Assembly (NCBI GenBank): GCA_029961685.1
Contig: JARWKL010000002.1
Span: 16,522,908 to 16,586,907 of the forward strand
Origin: Aristolochia californica
Taxonomy: Eukaryota > Streptophyta > Magnoliopsida > Piperales > Aristolochiaceae
Length of the DNA stretch: 64,000 bases
Direction: 5' to 3'
The notes below the pieces were generated by a model. It was not told the origin of the DNA. It ran no database searches and saw only the letters and a program-made list of their open reading frames with translations. The translations under genes and the position numbers were made by a program. Of the stretch, positions 22,306 to 33,478 are shown in pieces; position 1 is the first letter of the stretch; each line of letters opens with the position of its first letter.

Positions 22306-22481
22306 TCCTAACCCCTCTCAGTTGTGAGAAGCAAGGAGCCATCCCGCTCCTATCCGAGAGCAGCTAGGGCGTCCCAGCCCCTTACCAAGAACAGTAGCCT
22401 AGCTACGAAAAGGAGGCTCTTTTCCTCCTAACTGAGAGTAGTAGCTCTCTTACAACGCTAGATTTACCAATCCCATGCCGA
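22306..22481. other. Short unclassified spacer between two LTR elements
   Basis: 176 bp of relatively GC-rich DNA with several AGCTA- and CTCTC-type motifs. No homology to the neighbouring elements is visible. Confidence 0.4.
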
Positions 22482-22880
22482 TGTTATGCAAGCAATAATA
22501 TTATTATTTTAGTTTTTTCTTTAGTTTACTTTATTTATTTCAGTTTTAGGCCACATGGGTATTTTTGGAATATTTTATTTATAGGGGTATTTTTGTAATA
22601 TTTTATCTTAAACCCTAATAGGGTGAACCCTATTTAAGAGGTATGAGTAATGAGAAAGGCAAACATGGAAGTATTAAGAATTAGGTTAAATCTAGTGTAA
22701 AGAGGTTAGATCCGAGGTTGGGGTTTTCCTCAAAAACCCACATATTCTTTCATCCTCCATTGATCTTCGTCTTCCCCATGTCTTCCTACTAACCCTACGG
22801 TAATGCTTGGAAGACCCGTAACCCATGGCAGATTGAAAATCCTCCCAAAGAATCCTTGTGTCAGATCCGAGACCGTAACG
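22482..22880 (+). repeat. 5' LTR of element D
   Basis: Begins TGTTATGCAAGC. It is colinear with 24074-24471 throughout. Confidence 0.9.
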
Positions 22881-23110
22881 ACTGTTATCATAGCAGGAAC
22901 AAAATGGGCTATTCATTTTCCCCAAAAGGATGAATTATTCTGGACGAGGTATATGATTTAATGGAAAAAGTATGCAAAGATATCGGATAAATACGTGCAT
23001 CGTATGAATCTTCCATTGAAATTGCTGCAATTGAAGTTTCTACAATTCCCATTGAAATCGTTGCAATTGAAGTTACTACAATTAAGAAGGCTGCCACAGT
23101 CGACACTGGC

Positions 23111-23836
23111 TTGGACAGGCAGGAGAAGCAAGCAATCAAAGACCTCTCCGTATCTCCGGTGGTGGCGACCTCCGAATTTTGGGATTCAGAAATTCCAAAA
23201 ACAAAAGGATATTCAGCATACCCTTCGTTAGAAAATCGGGAATGGGAAATCTCCAAGCAGAAAACTCCAATGACGGCCCCGTCAAAATTGATTTCTAGAT
23301 CATGGAAATTTGATGAGCAAGACCCTGAACTCCCAAATTCGAAGTCGATATCAACTCCGAAACCAGCCTCAAAACATCCTAAATCGTTGGCACTGGACGA
23401 TTTGGGGGCGACCTCAACTCCGAAGACCCATGGGCGAAATTTCCGCCCTGTTCGGGGCCGAGTGGATGGAAGACGACCATCGCTCGCCTTCATCGGTGGC
23501 CTGGGGGAAGGAGCAACTGTCGACAAGGTTTCCATACTTACCAATGACCGCTATGCTCGGGATCGGCAAGAGGATACCGTAGGGTTCCGATTTCCAAAGA
23601 CCCGTCGGCGAAATTTCTGCCTTGTTCAGAGCCGTGTGGAGGGAAGACGACCGTCGCCCGCCTTCGTCAGCGCCCTGAGGGAAGGAACAGCTGTCGACAA
23701 GATTTCCACACTTACTGACGGCCGCTATGTTCTGGATCGGCTGGAGGATAAGGCCGGATTCCGATTTTTGAAGAATCGTCAGCGAATTTTTTGCCGAAAG
23801 AAGAAGATGGGTCAGATTCAAAATTTCCTAAGTTAA
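23111..23836 (+). CDS. Element D ORF with 58-residue tandem repeats
   Basis: 241 codons from the first Met; the frame extends upstream to a stop near 22988, and an ATG (22963) lies before that stop. Two consecutive 58-residue repeats start at 23420 and 23594, with a partial third at 23768. Each carries GRRPS-AF, GTAVDK/GATVDK and DRYA/GRYV blocks. Upstream are shorter repeats based on IEIAAIEV. The protein is basic, has no transmembrane segment and matches no family I know. It may be a captured host sequence or a much-changed gag. No stop interrupts the repeat region. Confidence 0.5.
   Translation: MDRQEKQAIKDLSVSPVVATSEFWDSEIPKTKGYSAYPSLENREWEISKQKTPMTAPSKLISRSWKFDEQDPELPNSKSISTPKPASKHPKSLALDDLGATSTPKTHGRNFRPVRGRVDGRRPSLAFIGGLGEGATVDKVSILTNDRYARDRQEDTVGFRFPKTRRRNFCLVQSRVEGRRPSPAFVSALREGTAVDKISTLTDGRYVLDRLEDKAGFRFLKNRQRIFCRKKKMGQIQNFLS
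23420..23836 (+). repeat. 174-bp tandem repeat (2.4 copies)
   Basis: Units begin at 23420, 23594 and 23768 with CCGAAGACCC, CCAAAGACCC and TTGAAGAATC. The period is exactly 174 bp (58 codons), keeping the frame. Confidence 0.9.
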
Positions 23837-24073
23837 GGAAAATTTCATCAGCGCACGACGCTGAGTCGCGCGCCGAACTAGGGTTCCTGAACCGAGTCAA
23901 CCCAAGTTAACTCGGACCGGGCCAAAAAATAATTAAAAAAATAAAATAAAATTTGGGTGTATAATGGGGGGGTCATAGCTATCGCAGATGCTACTTCGGC
24001 ACCGGTGGAGACGTCGACATACAGACACTACTTCCAAGCTTGAGGACAAGCTCATCTTCCAAGGGGGGTGTAA

Positions 24074-24471
24074 TGTTATGCACGCAATAACATTATTATT
24101 TTAGTGTTTTCTTTAATTTACTTTATTTATTTCAGTTTTAGGCATAGGGGTATTTTTGGAATATTTTATTTATAGGGGTATTTTTGTAATATTTTATCTT
24201 AAACCCTAACAGGGTGAACCCTATTTAAGAGGTATTAGTAATGAGAAAGGCAAGCATTGAAGTATTAAGAATTAGGTTAAATCTAGGGTAAAGAGGTTAG
24301 ATCCAAGGTTAGGGTTTTCCTAAAAAACCCACGTATTCTTTCATCCTCCATTGATCTTCGTCTTCCCCATGTCTTCCTACTACCCCTATGGTAATGCTTG
24401 GAAGACCCGTAACCCGTGGCAGATTGAAGATCCTCCCAAAGAATCCTTGTGTCAGATTCAGAACCGTAACA
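24074..24471 (+). repeat. 3' LTR of element D
   Basis: Begins TGTTATGCACGC and ends CCGTAACA. A purine tract AAGGGGGGTGTAA is immediately upstream. Confidence 0.92.
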
Positions 24472-24507
24472 GCTGAGTTACTCGATTTATGACAAGGGAC
24501 CATAACA
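24472..24507 (+). repeat. Short LTR end fragment related to gypsy A
   Basis: The end GGGACCATAACA preceded by GTTACTCGATTTATGAC is the reverse complement of the gypsy A LTR terminus (TGTTACGGTCCC at 42309). Only about 35 bp remain. Confidence 0.4.
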
Positions 24508-24966
24508 AATATCTAAAATGTTGAATTTGTAATTATTTGATTGATTAAATTTTTTTATCATCAAAATATGGATAGGAGTCAACACTCGGTCAATAATGGA
24601 TTGAATATCCAAAGCCTTTTACTTTTTTTTGGGATCCATCAGAAATGAACATAACAAAGATTGGTAGTACAAGGAGATAATGAGGACAAATTTCTAATTT
24701 TAGCCAAGGATTCAAAGTCAGTGATATTGATTTCAGGATTCCATACTATAAAGATCTTCAACTTAGAGTGTTGGAGAGAAGAAGGAAGAAGGAAGAAGAC
24801 AAGAGGAGAAGAGAAGGAGGAGGGAAGTGAGGATGGCTGGAAGAGAAAGGGAGAGAAGTGGTCAAGTAGATGAGAGGAGAAAGGGAGAGAATTAAGGTTA
24901 TGGATTATATCCAAACCCTCCCCCGTAGCCTTTATTTATAGATGTCTAGAGTATATAAATTACAGG

Positions 24967-25360
24967 TGTTGGAAGATGGGCCCAATCCGACACGAACAAG
25001 GAAGACCCACATGTCCAAGTGTGTTAGAAGATGGGCTCAAGCCCATATTACCAAGGTAGGCCCACACATCCAAGAGAGGTGGAAGATGGGCTCTAGCTCA
25101 CAGACCAAGGAGAAGGCCCACATGCCCACACAATGTTTGCATGATGTTAAATAAAAAGTCATCTCATAAATATGGTATTCATGTAATTAGTTTAAGTTTT
25201 AGGAGTATTATTATAATATTATATTCTTATTCATCTATAAATTGAGCCTCAGGAGGAGGGTTAGGACAAAAAGTCTATAACCTTTTTCTTCCTCTTGTTT
25301 TCTCCCAACATGTCGTCTCCCTTTTTTCCATGAGCTAAATCCGAGTCCTAAAAATCAATA
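24967..25360 (+). repeat. 5' LTR of the non-autonomous copia-like element
   Basis: 394 bp, followed directly by the primer site. It matches 27160-27462, including AAAGAGTCATCTCATAAA-type and TAATATTATA blocks. Confidence 0.88.
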
Positions 25361-27041
25361 TGGTATGAGCATTGATTTTTAGGACTCACAGGTATGGTTT
25401 TTAGGATTCCAGAAACTCATATTTATTTCTTTTGCTCATATTTCTACTTAGGTTTCTTTTGATCTTTTTCTACTTGACACGTGCGTCGACCCACACACGG
25501 AGCATCTTCTGAATTCGTTCCTCCGTATGGTCTCTGGCCTCTCTCATTTTGCTTCTTCTATGTCTACTTCTGGCTGCCTTTGATTTCATTTAACAACATT
25601 TTGTCTTCTTCAGAAAAATCACAACCACTCAGCATAATTGAATCTAGAATTGGGATGAAGAAAGAGTGGCTACGGGTCAAGGACGCATTAGAGGACTAAG
25701 AAAAACCAAGGCCGGAAACTACCGTTCAACAAAAAAACACCAATTACCTTCTACACTTCCACCGATTGGTTGGTAATCAAATTCTAAGAGGTCGTCGAGC
25801 AAGACTAGTCACTTCTTGAAATTGACGAAATAAATTCCAAGTTAGTGTAGAATCGGAAGGCATAAAAGTTAATTTCAGCTGCGGATTTGGGCGAGAGTTC
25901 TAGTTTTTTGGTTCATTGGAAACTGAAGATTTGGTTGATCAGTTGGTCGAGTCATTAAGTGTTCGCTCTTGTTGGTCTTGCATTACTCGTTGTGGTCTCT
26001 GGCATTGATCAAGGAGATACGATGTGGTTCGGTGCTGGCAGGGGGAGTTGGTGGAGGAGCTAGAAGAATGTGCCCCATTTGATGTGTTCATTCCTCACTT
26101 GCCTGTTTTGAACTCTTCATTGGATTGGATCTTTGGACTTCTCACCGAAAACACCAGACTCCGTTGAGTCATCTTACCGTCTCTACCTCTCTTCTAGTTA
26201 ACAACAGATTTTGGAAATTACGTCGCTGGCTCGTGTCTTCTGGTCTAGCCTATTTTAGTTGTTGCCTATCTAATTTATGTTAAGTTACTCATTGTTATCT
26301 TTGGGAGATAATCTCGATCCACTGATTTCTTGGAAATTCCTCGTATCTGAATATTTCTACTCCCTAATTTTCGTTGAATATCCTTGGTATCCAAGTAAAT
26401 CTACTTACTTCTGGCCTCTGTTATACGGATTCGAGTTCTAAGTTCTATATGCATGTCTTTTGCAACTCGGCTATATTGGTTTGATATTTGATTCAGCTCG
26501 ACCCGGTCATTGTGTTCTATTGGATTATTATTTTAAAGTATTGGTAGCTTATTACTTGGTTCCAACACATTATTTGGTGTGAGTTCCTTATTTAGTGATG
26601 GACTATCTATGGATTATTTCCTGGGTCATTTTTTTATTAGCATCTTGTAATTACCTTTTTACCCCCTTATTTGGTAGGTTTACTCCTACAATTTGAGAGT
26701 CGGTGCCTTGTGATGGGACACCATGATGGAGGAGTATATTATTACACTTCTGAGCAATGCCTATAGACCTATTACCTATAGAGGATAGGAGTGTGCCCAA
26801 CATCCAACGTGAGTCAAGTCTATTATTCACCCAATAGGTGTTTTTTTAAGCTACCCTAATAAAGTGGGTGGACTCTATGCCCCACAGTAGGGCTACTTTC
26901 TCCCTTGTGAAATTGACCAAAAAGTATTTTTTACTATGACCATTTTTTTGGAGTATGGAGTCATGCCTTACGACTAGGAGTGATTTTACTCTCTTACATT
27001 TTGCCAGCTAGGTCACTTGGCAAAACAAAAAGAGTCCACCA
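25361..27041 (+). other. Interior of the copia-like element, no coding capacity seen
   Basis: About 1.7 kb without a frame that resembles gag, protease, integrase or RT. It may be a decayed leader region. Confidence 0.5.
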
Positions 27042-27159
27042 GCTTGAGGGGGAGTGTTGGATGATATTATGGATTGCCATTTTTTATGGGAATATCTCAT
27101 GTACATTTGCAGCAAGCTGGGTATTCATAATGTTCTGTCACCCCCAACTTGAGGGGGAG

Positions 27160-27462
27160 TGTTGGGAGATGGGCCCAAGCCCACACGACCATGGAAGGAC
27201 CACCTATCCAAGAGCCCATAGGCCCACATAGTGGTGGCATGATGGTAAATAAAGAGTCATCTCATAAAGATGATATTACTGTAATTAGTTCAAGTTTAAG
27301 GGGTATTATTATAATATTATAATCTTATTCATCTATAAAGTGAGTCTTATGGGGAGGGTTAGGACAAAAAGTCCATTACCTCTTTCTTCCTCCTGTTTTC
27401 TCCCAACATGCCATCTTCCTTTTTCTCCATGAGCTAAATCCATGGAGTCCTGAAAATCAACA
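27160..27462 (+). repeat. 3' LTR of the non-autonomous copia-like element
   Basis: Preceded by the purine tract TTGAGGGGGAG and followed by the ACAGG duplication. About 90 bp shorter than the 5' LTR. Confidence 0.88.
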
Positions 27463-27888
27463 ACAGGTATACCCTTCACCTTAAAAAGAGTGAAGAAGAG
27501 ACAAAAAGCATAAGATATTTACAATAATGACATCGAAGCTTGTCTATATCTTTCAACACTCCCCCTCAAGTAGGTGGTGAAAAAACATCTTATATCCCCT
27601 GCTTGGAACATGCAATGGAGATAATTTTGGAGTTGACTAACTTTGTGAATATATCAACAAGTTGTCTACGAGTTAAGACATGTTTAAGACTTAGGATTCC
27701 TGCTTGCAACTTTTCTCTCACAAAGTGATAGTCGACCTCGATGTGCTTAGTTCTCTTATGAAAAACTAGATTGGAGGCAATGTGGATGGATAAAATGTCT
27801 GCTCCTCAAAGTGTGTGACATCACTCAAAATAAACCTTTTTTGAAGAGATGGATTGTAATACACATACCCATTATGAGTACAAAAGTA

Positions 27889-28058
27889 TGTTATGGTCTT
27901 GGGGTTAAGTACCTATGCGTTCCGTTCCTAACAGGCTGGTCTTTTGGGTAGTATTGGCTAGGTGGTTAACATTAATGTTAAGCACCTAGCCAATACTACC
28001 CAAAAGACCGGTTTGTTAGCAGCGGAAGGCATAGGTATTTAACCCTAGGACCATAACA
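27889..28058. mobile_element. Inverted pair of TRIM LTRs (palindrome)
   Basis: 27889-27971 is a + oriented 83-bp TRIM LTR (TGTTATGG to GTTAACA) and 27976-28058 is the same LTR inverted (TGTTAAGC to CCATAACA). Only TTAA lies between them, making an exact 16-bp palindrome TTAACATTAATGTTAA at the centre. The family is that of 17529-17847. No interior or target duplication remains. It lies exactly where a minus copia and a + copia meet head to head. Confidence 0.88.
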
Positions 28059-29348
28059 CTTTTTCTCTGGTTGCAAAACTGAACTCGATACGTATCATCC
28101 TCTCTATTGCTGCTAACTCATCTTGGTCAGTATATCAGCTCGATGTAAAAAATGCATTTTTAAATGGTGATATACGTGAAGAAATTTATATGGTCCAACC
28201 ACCAGGATATGTGGTTGAGGGGGAGTCCTTATGTCAGTTAAAGAAATCTTCATATAGGCTTAAACAGTCCCCTCGGGCCTAGTTTGATAAATTCAATCAA
28301 GCGCTTCTACGATATGGCTTTCATATGTACTCAGTTGATCACTCAATATATGTTAAAGATACTATCAAAGGGAAGATATTATTTGCCGTGTATGTTGATG
28401 ATATTATCTTGACTGGGAATGATGCTCATAGTATACAAGAAGTGAAGAATATGATATGTAAAGAGTTCAACACTAAATATTTGGATAAGCTCAAATATTT
28501 TCTGGGTAAAGAAGTCCTTCAGTCAAACCATGGAATCATATTTTCTCAAAGAAAATACGTCTTGGATCTTCTTGAAGAAACAGGAATGAAGGGTTGTAGA
28601 CCAGTTGATACACCTATGGATGTGGATGAAAAATTGTGTGCCACAACTGGAGAAGATGTTGACACTGGAAAATATCAAAAGACTTGTGGGAAAATTGATC
28701 TATCTCATAGTAACCAGGCCAGATATATCACATGCTGTGAGCGTGGTAAGTCAATTCATGCACAAACCACAAATTACTCACTGGCAAGCATTGGAGAGAA
28801 TACTATGATACTTAAAAGGTGCTCCAGGAAGAGGATTTCTATATAAACAACATGGTCACTTCAATATAGAAGGCTTCTCAAATGCAGATTGGGTTGGATC
28901 ACTCAATGATAGAAAATCTACATCTGGGTATTATACCCTTGTTGGGGGGAACTTGGTCACATGGAAAAGTAAAAAGAAAAATGTGGTTGCAAGATCTACT
29001 TTTGAAGCAGAATACTGAGCTATGGCCCACGTTGTAAGTGAACTTTTATGGATAAAGACTGTTCTTATCGAATTGGGATTTTATAAAGGAGGCTCTACGG
29101 GCCTACATTGTGATAATCAAGCAGCTATTCACATTACATCAAATCCAGTCTTCCATGAAAGAACTAAACATATTGAAGTGGATTATCATTTTATATGGGA
29201 AAAGATTCAAGCAGGAATAATTTCTCTTAAGTATGTTTCATCTCAAGAGCAATTAGCTGATATCCTCACCAAACCGGTTACATCCAAAATTCTATCTTAT
29301 ATAGGTGGCAAGCTGGGTATTTATGATGTATTTTCTCCTCTAGCTTGA
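28059..29348 (+). pseudogene. Ty1/copia RT and RNase H
   Basis: Begins inside RT (QLDVKNAFLNGDIREEIYM near 28137), with the catalytic VYVDDIILTGND box near 28390-28425 and LLEETGMKGCRPVDTPMD before RNase H. RNase H continues in another frame (28605-28808) to KHIEVDYHF and the ADILTKPV block (29022-29348). Defects are a stop in the RT near 28280, a frameshift near 28680, and a stop near 29018. Gag, protease and integrase are missing because the left end is cut at the TRIM palindrome. Confidence 0.92.
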
Positions 29349-29355
29349 GGGGGAG

Positions 29356-29642
29356 TGTTGGAAGTTGGAAGTTGGGTTTAAGCCCACAAGCTCAAAGCTA
29401 GAAGCCCACACGTCAAAGGAGTGGCAAAGTGGTTATTTATGGTATGTTCCATAAGGATGGCATGGAGATGTAAATACATTGTCTTAGTATGTCTTTTATT
29501 TTATTGAGTTTTAACCCTAAGGGCTTTGTAATACTATAAATATGAGCATTGGCTAAGAGGTAAAGGATTCAAACATTCTCCTCTCTTTGAGAAAACGTCC
29601 AACCTTCCTTGGTCGTGTGGGCTTGGGTCCTATCTTCCAACA
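29356..29642 (+). repeat. 3' LTR of the + copia element 28059-29642
   Basis: 287 bp, TGTTGGAAG to CTTCCAACA, preceded by the purine tract TTGAGGGGGAG. It abuts the truncated 5' LTR of the next copia with no gap. Confidence 0.85.
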
Positions 29643-29965
29643 TGGGTAATATAGGATGCTTCTCTTAAAGATGGCATGAAGGTGTAAATACTTGTCCTTT
29701 TTATGTCTCTTCTTTTATAAAGTTGTAGCCCTAAGGGCATTGTATAAGCTACAAATAAAGGCATTGGCTAAAAGGTAGAGCATTGAAGCTCTCTCCTCTC
29801 TCCTCTCTCCAAAGTTCGTCCAGCCTCTCTCCTTCCCTTGGTTGGCGCACGTCTCCTTCCTCCTAGTCCAAGCTCTCTCCCTTTCGTAGTTGATCCCTTC
29901 TTCCTCTCTTCTCCTTCCTCTTCTTCTTCTTGGATGATTTAAGTCCTCTACATGGGATCCTAAAT
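29643..29965 (+). repeat. Truncated 5' LTR of the copia element
   Basis: Matches the 3' LTR 34949-35333 from its TGGGTAATAT position onward. The missing left end coincides with the last base of the neighbouring LTR. Confidence 0.75.
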
Positions 29966-31049
29966 TATATATGATATCAAAGCAAGGAGTTTAGGATCCC
30001 CTTTGATGAAGTATACAAGCAAATATTTATGAAGATCTATCCAAGAATTTATTCATGAAAGGAGTCCAGCCATGAAGAGATAAGTCAATTCTGGTCATTA
30101 TTTACATATTCTCCTTCTATAAGTTGATATCTTGATTTATGATTTACATCAAGACAATATGAGAAGTTGTGAAGATTAATCTCTTGTGATGTTATAATCT
30201 TGATCTTCTTGTAGCTAAATTGAAAGCTTCATCAAGATTGGTCGTTGCTAGTGTTTCACCAAGGTTGATGTGTTGATGAAAATGATTTGCGATTCAGTTA
30301 CCTACAAGTAACTTGGATCAATTTTCTATGAGTTGGAATTCCAACACATATTATAGTAAGTTCTCTCACACTTGGCACTGTTCATGGGGTCTTGTTATTT
30401 TGCTGGATGATCGTCATATGGTTCAAATTCCAGCATCTACTTGCCTTTATTATTCTACTGCCCCTTCTACTTCCTTGAACTCCAACACTTATTTCTTTGA
30501 AGTTGGATTGTTCCCATGAGTTGACGAGTTATAAGAGACTGCACTAGCTACTAAGCAACTCAAAATAAAATTGTGATTCTTAAGTGTTTGGCCACAATTT
30601 TTTTTTGAGTTTTGATTAAGGCATAAGGGTTTAAATCTATCATCTTTTTTAAAGGATATAAGAGGAATTGATTGATTTTTGGTTGATGTCTCCACTCGAC
30701 ATAAGAACAAATTCTTTGATGATTTAGTGCCTACTTTTTCGGAAAAAAAATCTATATCTCTCTTTGTAAATGCCTGATTTGGTCCACGGATCTTCCAAGT
30801 TGCATTAGTGGATTTTTTTTAGATGCCCTTTACAATTGATCTTGGTGTGGTTTAAGCATTTGATTTTCTTCATCTTGGAGATTGGACATACAAGTAGTAA
30901 GAGTGATATACTCTGAATTACTACTATCCCCTTGAGGGGCCTCTCCAATTATCTTAGCTGGTCACAATCGGTATGACGGGTTCTCCTTACTCGTGATCTT
31001 CTCAGTCACTTAAACAAACCTTCTCCTCCAATTGATGAATAAGATGTAG

Positions 31050-31741
31050 CCTACCTCTAAGTGGGTTAAAAATGATAATTTGGTTATTAGTTGGCTCATA
31101 AATAGCATGGAAGAACATGTAGCCAACAATGTGGTCCGCTTGGAAACAACCAAGGATATTTGGGACACATGTGCTAATTTATACTCTTTCATGGCCTCTT
31201 TGAAAAATTATTAGATGTCTTACAAAATATGCTGAATTCTAAGCAAGGGGATAATTTCTTGGCCTGGCTTCAGGGACTTCTTCAAGAATGGAAGATCACT
31301 TAATCGTACTCAAAAGATATTGCGGTTCAAGAAAGGCAATGGGAGGCCTTGGCAACAACCATTTGTTTGATGAATATCATGACATGTCTTTTGGTTGCTA
31401 AAATCCAACTCCATAGCTCATCCACACTTTCATCCTTTGATGAAATCAATGTTACGTTGCTATGGATCTCTGACCCATCTTCTACTACTACCTCCCTTAT
31501 TGATGCTCCATCAGCCATGTACTCCTGTAATAGGGGTACATCATCCTCCAACCACGGACGTGGTAGAAATTTTAGAGGGGGGCGCACAAGATGTGGTAGA
31601 ATGGGTCCTACCCATTCATGCACTGAGTCTCGCATATGCACCTACTGTAGTGGTCAGAACCACCTTGCGGAAAACTGTTGGAAGCTTCATGGCAAGCCTG
31701 ATTGGGCCATGGCTAACACAACCTCCGTTCATGTTGGCTGA
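31050..31741 (+). pseudogene. Copia gag with zinc knuckle
   Basis: Frames show the gag core (NLVISWLINSMEEHVANNV, KDIWDTCANLYS near 31050-31190) and a CCHC knuckle CTYCSGQNHLAENC followed by WKLHGKPDW near 31640-31710. A Gly/Arg-rich stretch precedes the knuckle. Stops and a frameshift separate the pieces. Confidence 0.82.
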
Positions 31742-31795
31742 TTCCCAATCCAGAAAAATGACTCTTACTGCTGAAGACTATCCACATTTCAAAAG

Positions 31796-32239
31796 ATGAA
31801 GTCCCTTATGGAGTCCTCCCTTCAACCGGTACCTACCACTGCTACCACCATTGCTTCAAGTATGCTTTCTTCCTCTTCCTCTTCCTCCTCTTGGATCATA
31901 GACTTCGGGGCCTCCGAACACCTGTCAGGTAACAAACACATGCTTCATTCCTTATCTCCATGTTTTCCTAATAAATTTGTTACTATTTCCAATAGTACCC
32001 AAACCAAAGTACTTGGCAAGGGTTCCTCATCTGTCACATCTTCTATCCCTCTTCAAGATGTCTTATTTGTCCCTCAATTTCCTTTAAATTTGCTTTTGAT
32101 TAGCCAAATCACAAAAAATCTGAATTGCTTTGTTACCTTCTCTCCCTCTTCTTGTACAATTCAGTATCCAACTATGAAACTGGTGATTGGTGGCGGCCAT
32201 GAAAAAGGGGGTTGTACTACTTCAACCTTCCTCCATTAG
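31796..32239 (+). pseudogene. Copia protease
   Basis: 147 codons. The active-site motif reads IIDFGASEHLSGN, so the catalytic Asp is kept but the usual Ser of DSGA is Phe. The DVLFVPQFPLNLL block and the GGGHEKGG end are typical. Confidence 0.87.
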
Positions 32240-33442
32240 CTACCTTATCATCCACTACATCCGAGGCACAACTTTAGGACAACCAGCTTGGCCATCCTTC
32301 TACACCTTCCCTTCATCATTTACTTCCTTCACTAAAATCTCTCTCTACTTTTAATTGTGAGGTTTGTCAATTAAGTAAACATCATAGGAGTACATATTCT
32401 CCTCGCCTTACAACTACAAGTAATGCTCCTTTTTCTTTAATACACTCTAATGTATGGGGACCTTTGTATGTCTCTAATATTTCTCATGTTAAAAACTTTG
32501 TTACATTTGTTGATGATTTTACCTGGTTCACGTGGTTATATCTCTTTAAAGAATGATCTGAAATACTTACTATCTTTAAAATCTTTCATGCTATGGTGTT
32601 AACTCAATTTGGCAAAAGAATTCAAATCCTTAGGTTTGATAACGCCAAGGAATACTTGTCTAGTGTGTTTCAATCATTTTGTGAGGGTAATTGGCTTATC
32701 CATCAAACATCGTGTGCCTATACCCCTCAACAGAATGGTGTTACTGAAAGAAAGAATCGTCAACTTCTAGATGTTGCTTGGGGCTTCCTCTACTCCATGA
32801 AGGTACCTTACTTTTATTGTCCTCATGCTATACTTATGACCTATTTTCTTATCAATAGGTTACCTTCAGTTTTTCTTAGTCATAAAACTCCTTACTCTGT
32901 ATTATTTCCTTGTGAAGACCCCCTTTTCTCTTCCCCTCAAGTTTTTTGGCCATACATGGTTTGTCCATGTCACATCTCCACAAAAGAGTAAACTTGCTCC
33001 TCGTTCTATGAAGTGTATTTTCTTGGGGTACTATTGCACCCAAAAAGGGTATGTCTGTTACAATCCTACCCTTCGCAGGATGCTTGTATCTTGGGATGTG
33101 ACCTTCTTTGGGGACACCTCATTCTACTCCTCGAATGGTGCTCCTCTAGGTTTGTCATTTTCTCCTATAACTCCTTGTCCACTTTTTCCCTTCAATGTTG
33201 ATATTAGTCAACCCCCTGAAGCACCGACCAACACCTCACTTGTGGATTTTTCTTATCTACCCAAGGTAAGTCCATACCCTCCTATGTTTAGTCTAAAATT
33301 TGATACTCGGCCTATTGCTTTAAGAAAGGAACGCCGTTCCTGTACTACTTCTCACCCTATATCCAACTTTATGTCTCACCATTGTTTGTCTTTCACTTGC
33401 TCTCTGTTCCTTGCATCTCTTTCTTCCAATTCAATTCCGTAG
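32240..33442 (+). pseudogene. Copia integrase
   Basis: Includes a GAG-pre-integrase zinc region (CEVCQLSKHHRS near 32360), the catalytic core with FVDDFTWFTWLY and LRFDNAKEYLS, then SCAYTPQQNGVTERKNRQLLD (32593-32991), and the C-terminal KGYVCYNPTLRRM segment (32912-33442). A stop near 32552 and a frame change near 32935 break it. Normally inserts element cDNA into the genome. Confidence 0.87.
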
Positions 33443-33478
33443 TCCTTTCATGAGGCCCTGCAACATCCAGGATGGAAG

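Larger units (their letters stand above)
22482..24471 (+). mobile_element. Element D: 2-kb non-autonomous LTR retrotransposon
   Basis: LTRs at 22482-22880 and 24074-24471 (399 and 398 bp) flank a 1.2-kb interior. The 5-bp flanks GCCGA and GCTGA differ at one base and are probably the target duplication. A decayed primer site (TGTTATCATAGCAGG) follows the 5' LTR. The 3' LTR is preceded by KLEDKLIFQGG-type coding and AAGGGGGGTGTAA. LTR starts (TGTTATGCA-GCAATAA) match the E family, so D belongs to the same gypsy-derived group. Its one long ORF does not encode gag or pol. Confidence 0.9.
24967..27462 (+). mobile_element. Non-autonomous copia-like element with ACAGG target duplication
   Basis: LTRs 24967-25360 and 27160-27462 both start TGTTGG and end in ATCAA-A. 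A primer site TGGTATGAGC follows the 5' LTR. The flanks ACAGG (24962-24966) and ACAGG (27463-27467) are identical. The 1.8-kb interior has no gag or pol domains except the last codons of copia RNase H (near 27115-27150) and two purine tracts (27044 and 27150). It lies inside the LTR of the minus copia above. Confidence 0.9.
24769..27888 (-). mobile_element. Minus-strand copia deletion derivative, interrupted by another copia-like element
   Basis: In element sense it starts with an integrase-tail region (CTHNGYVYYNPSLQKRF, 27790-27888), jumps directly to the end of RNase H (FHKRTKHIEVDYHFVREKL, 27590-27770), then a purine tract (rc of CTCCCCCTCAAG) and the LTR. The LTR (27468-27558 plus 24769-24966) is split by the + strand element 24967-27462, and the copies of ACAGG at the split prove the order of events. 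RT is deleted. The CT-rich LTR end is visible as a purine tract at about 24770-24895 on the + strand. Confidence 0.8.

Noticed and set aside
24775..24895. Purine-rich tract as a triplex-forming regulatory element
   Set aside because: It is the CT-rich end of a minus-strand copia LTR, a common composition for such LTRs.
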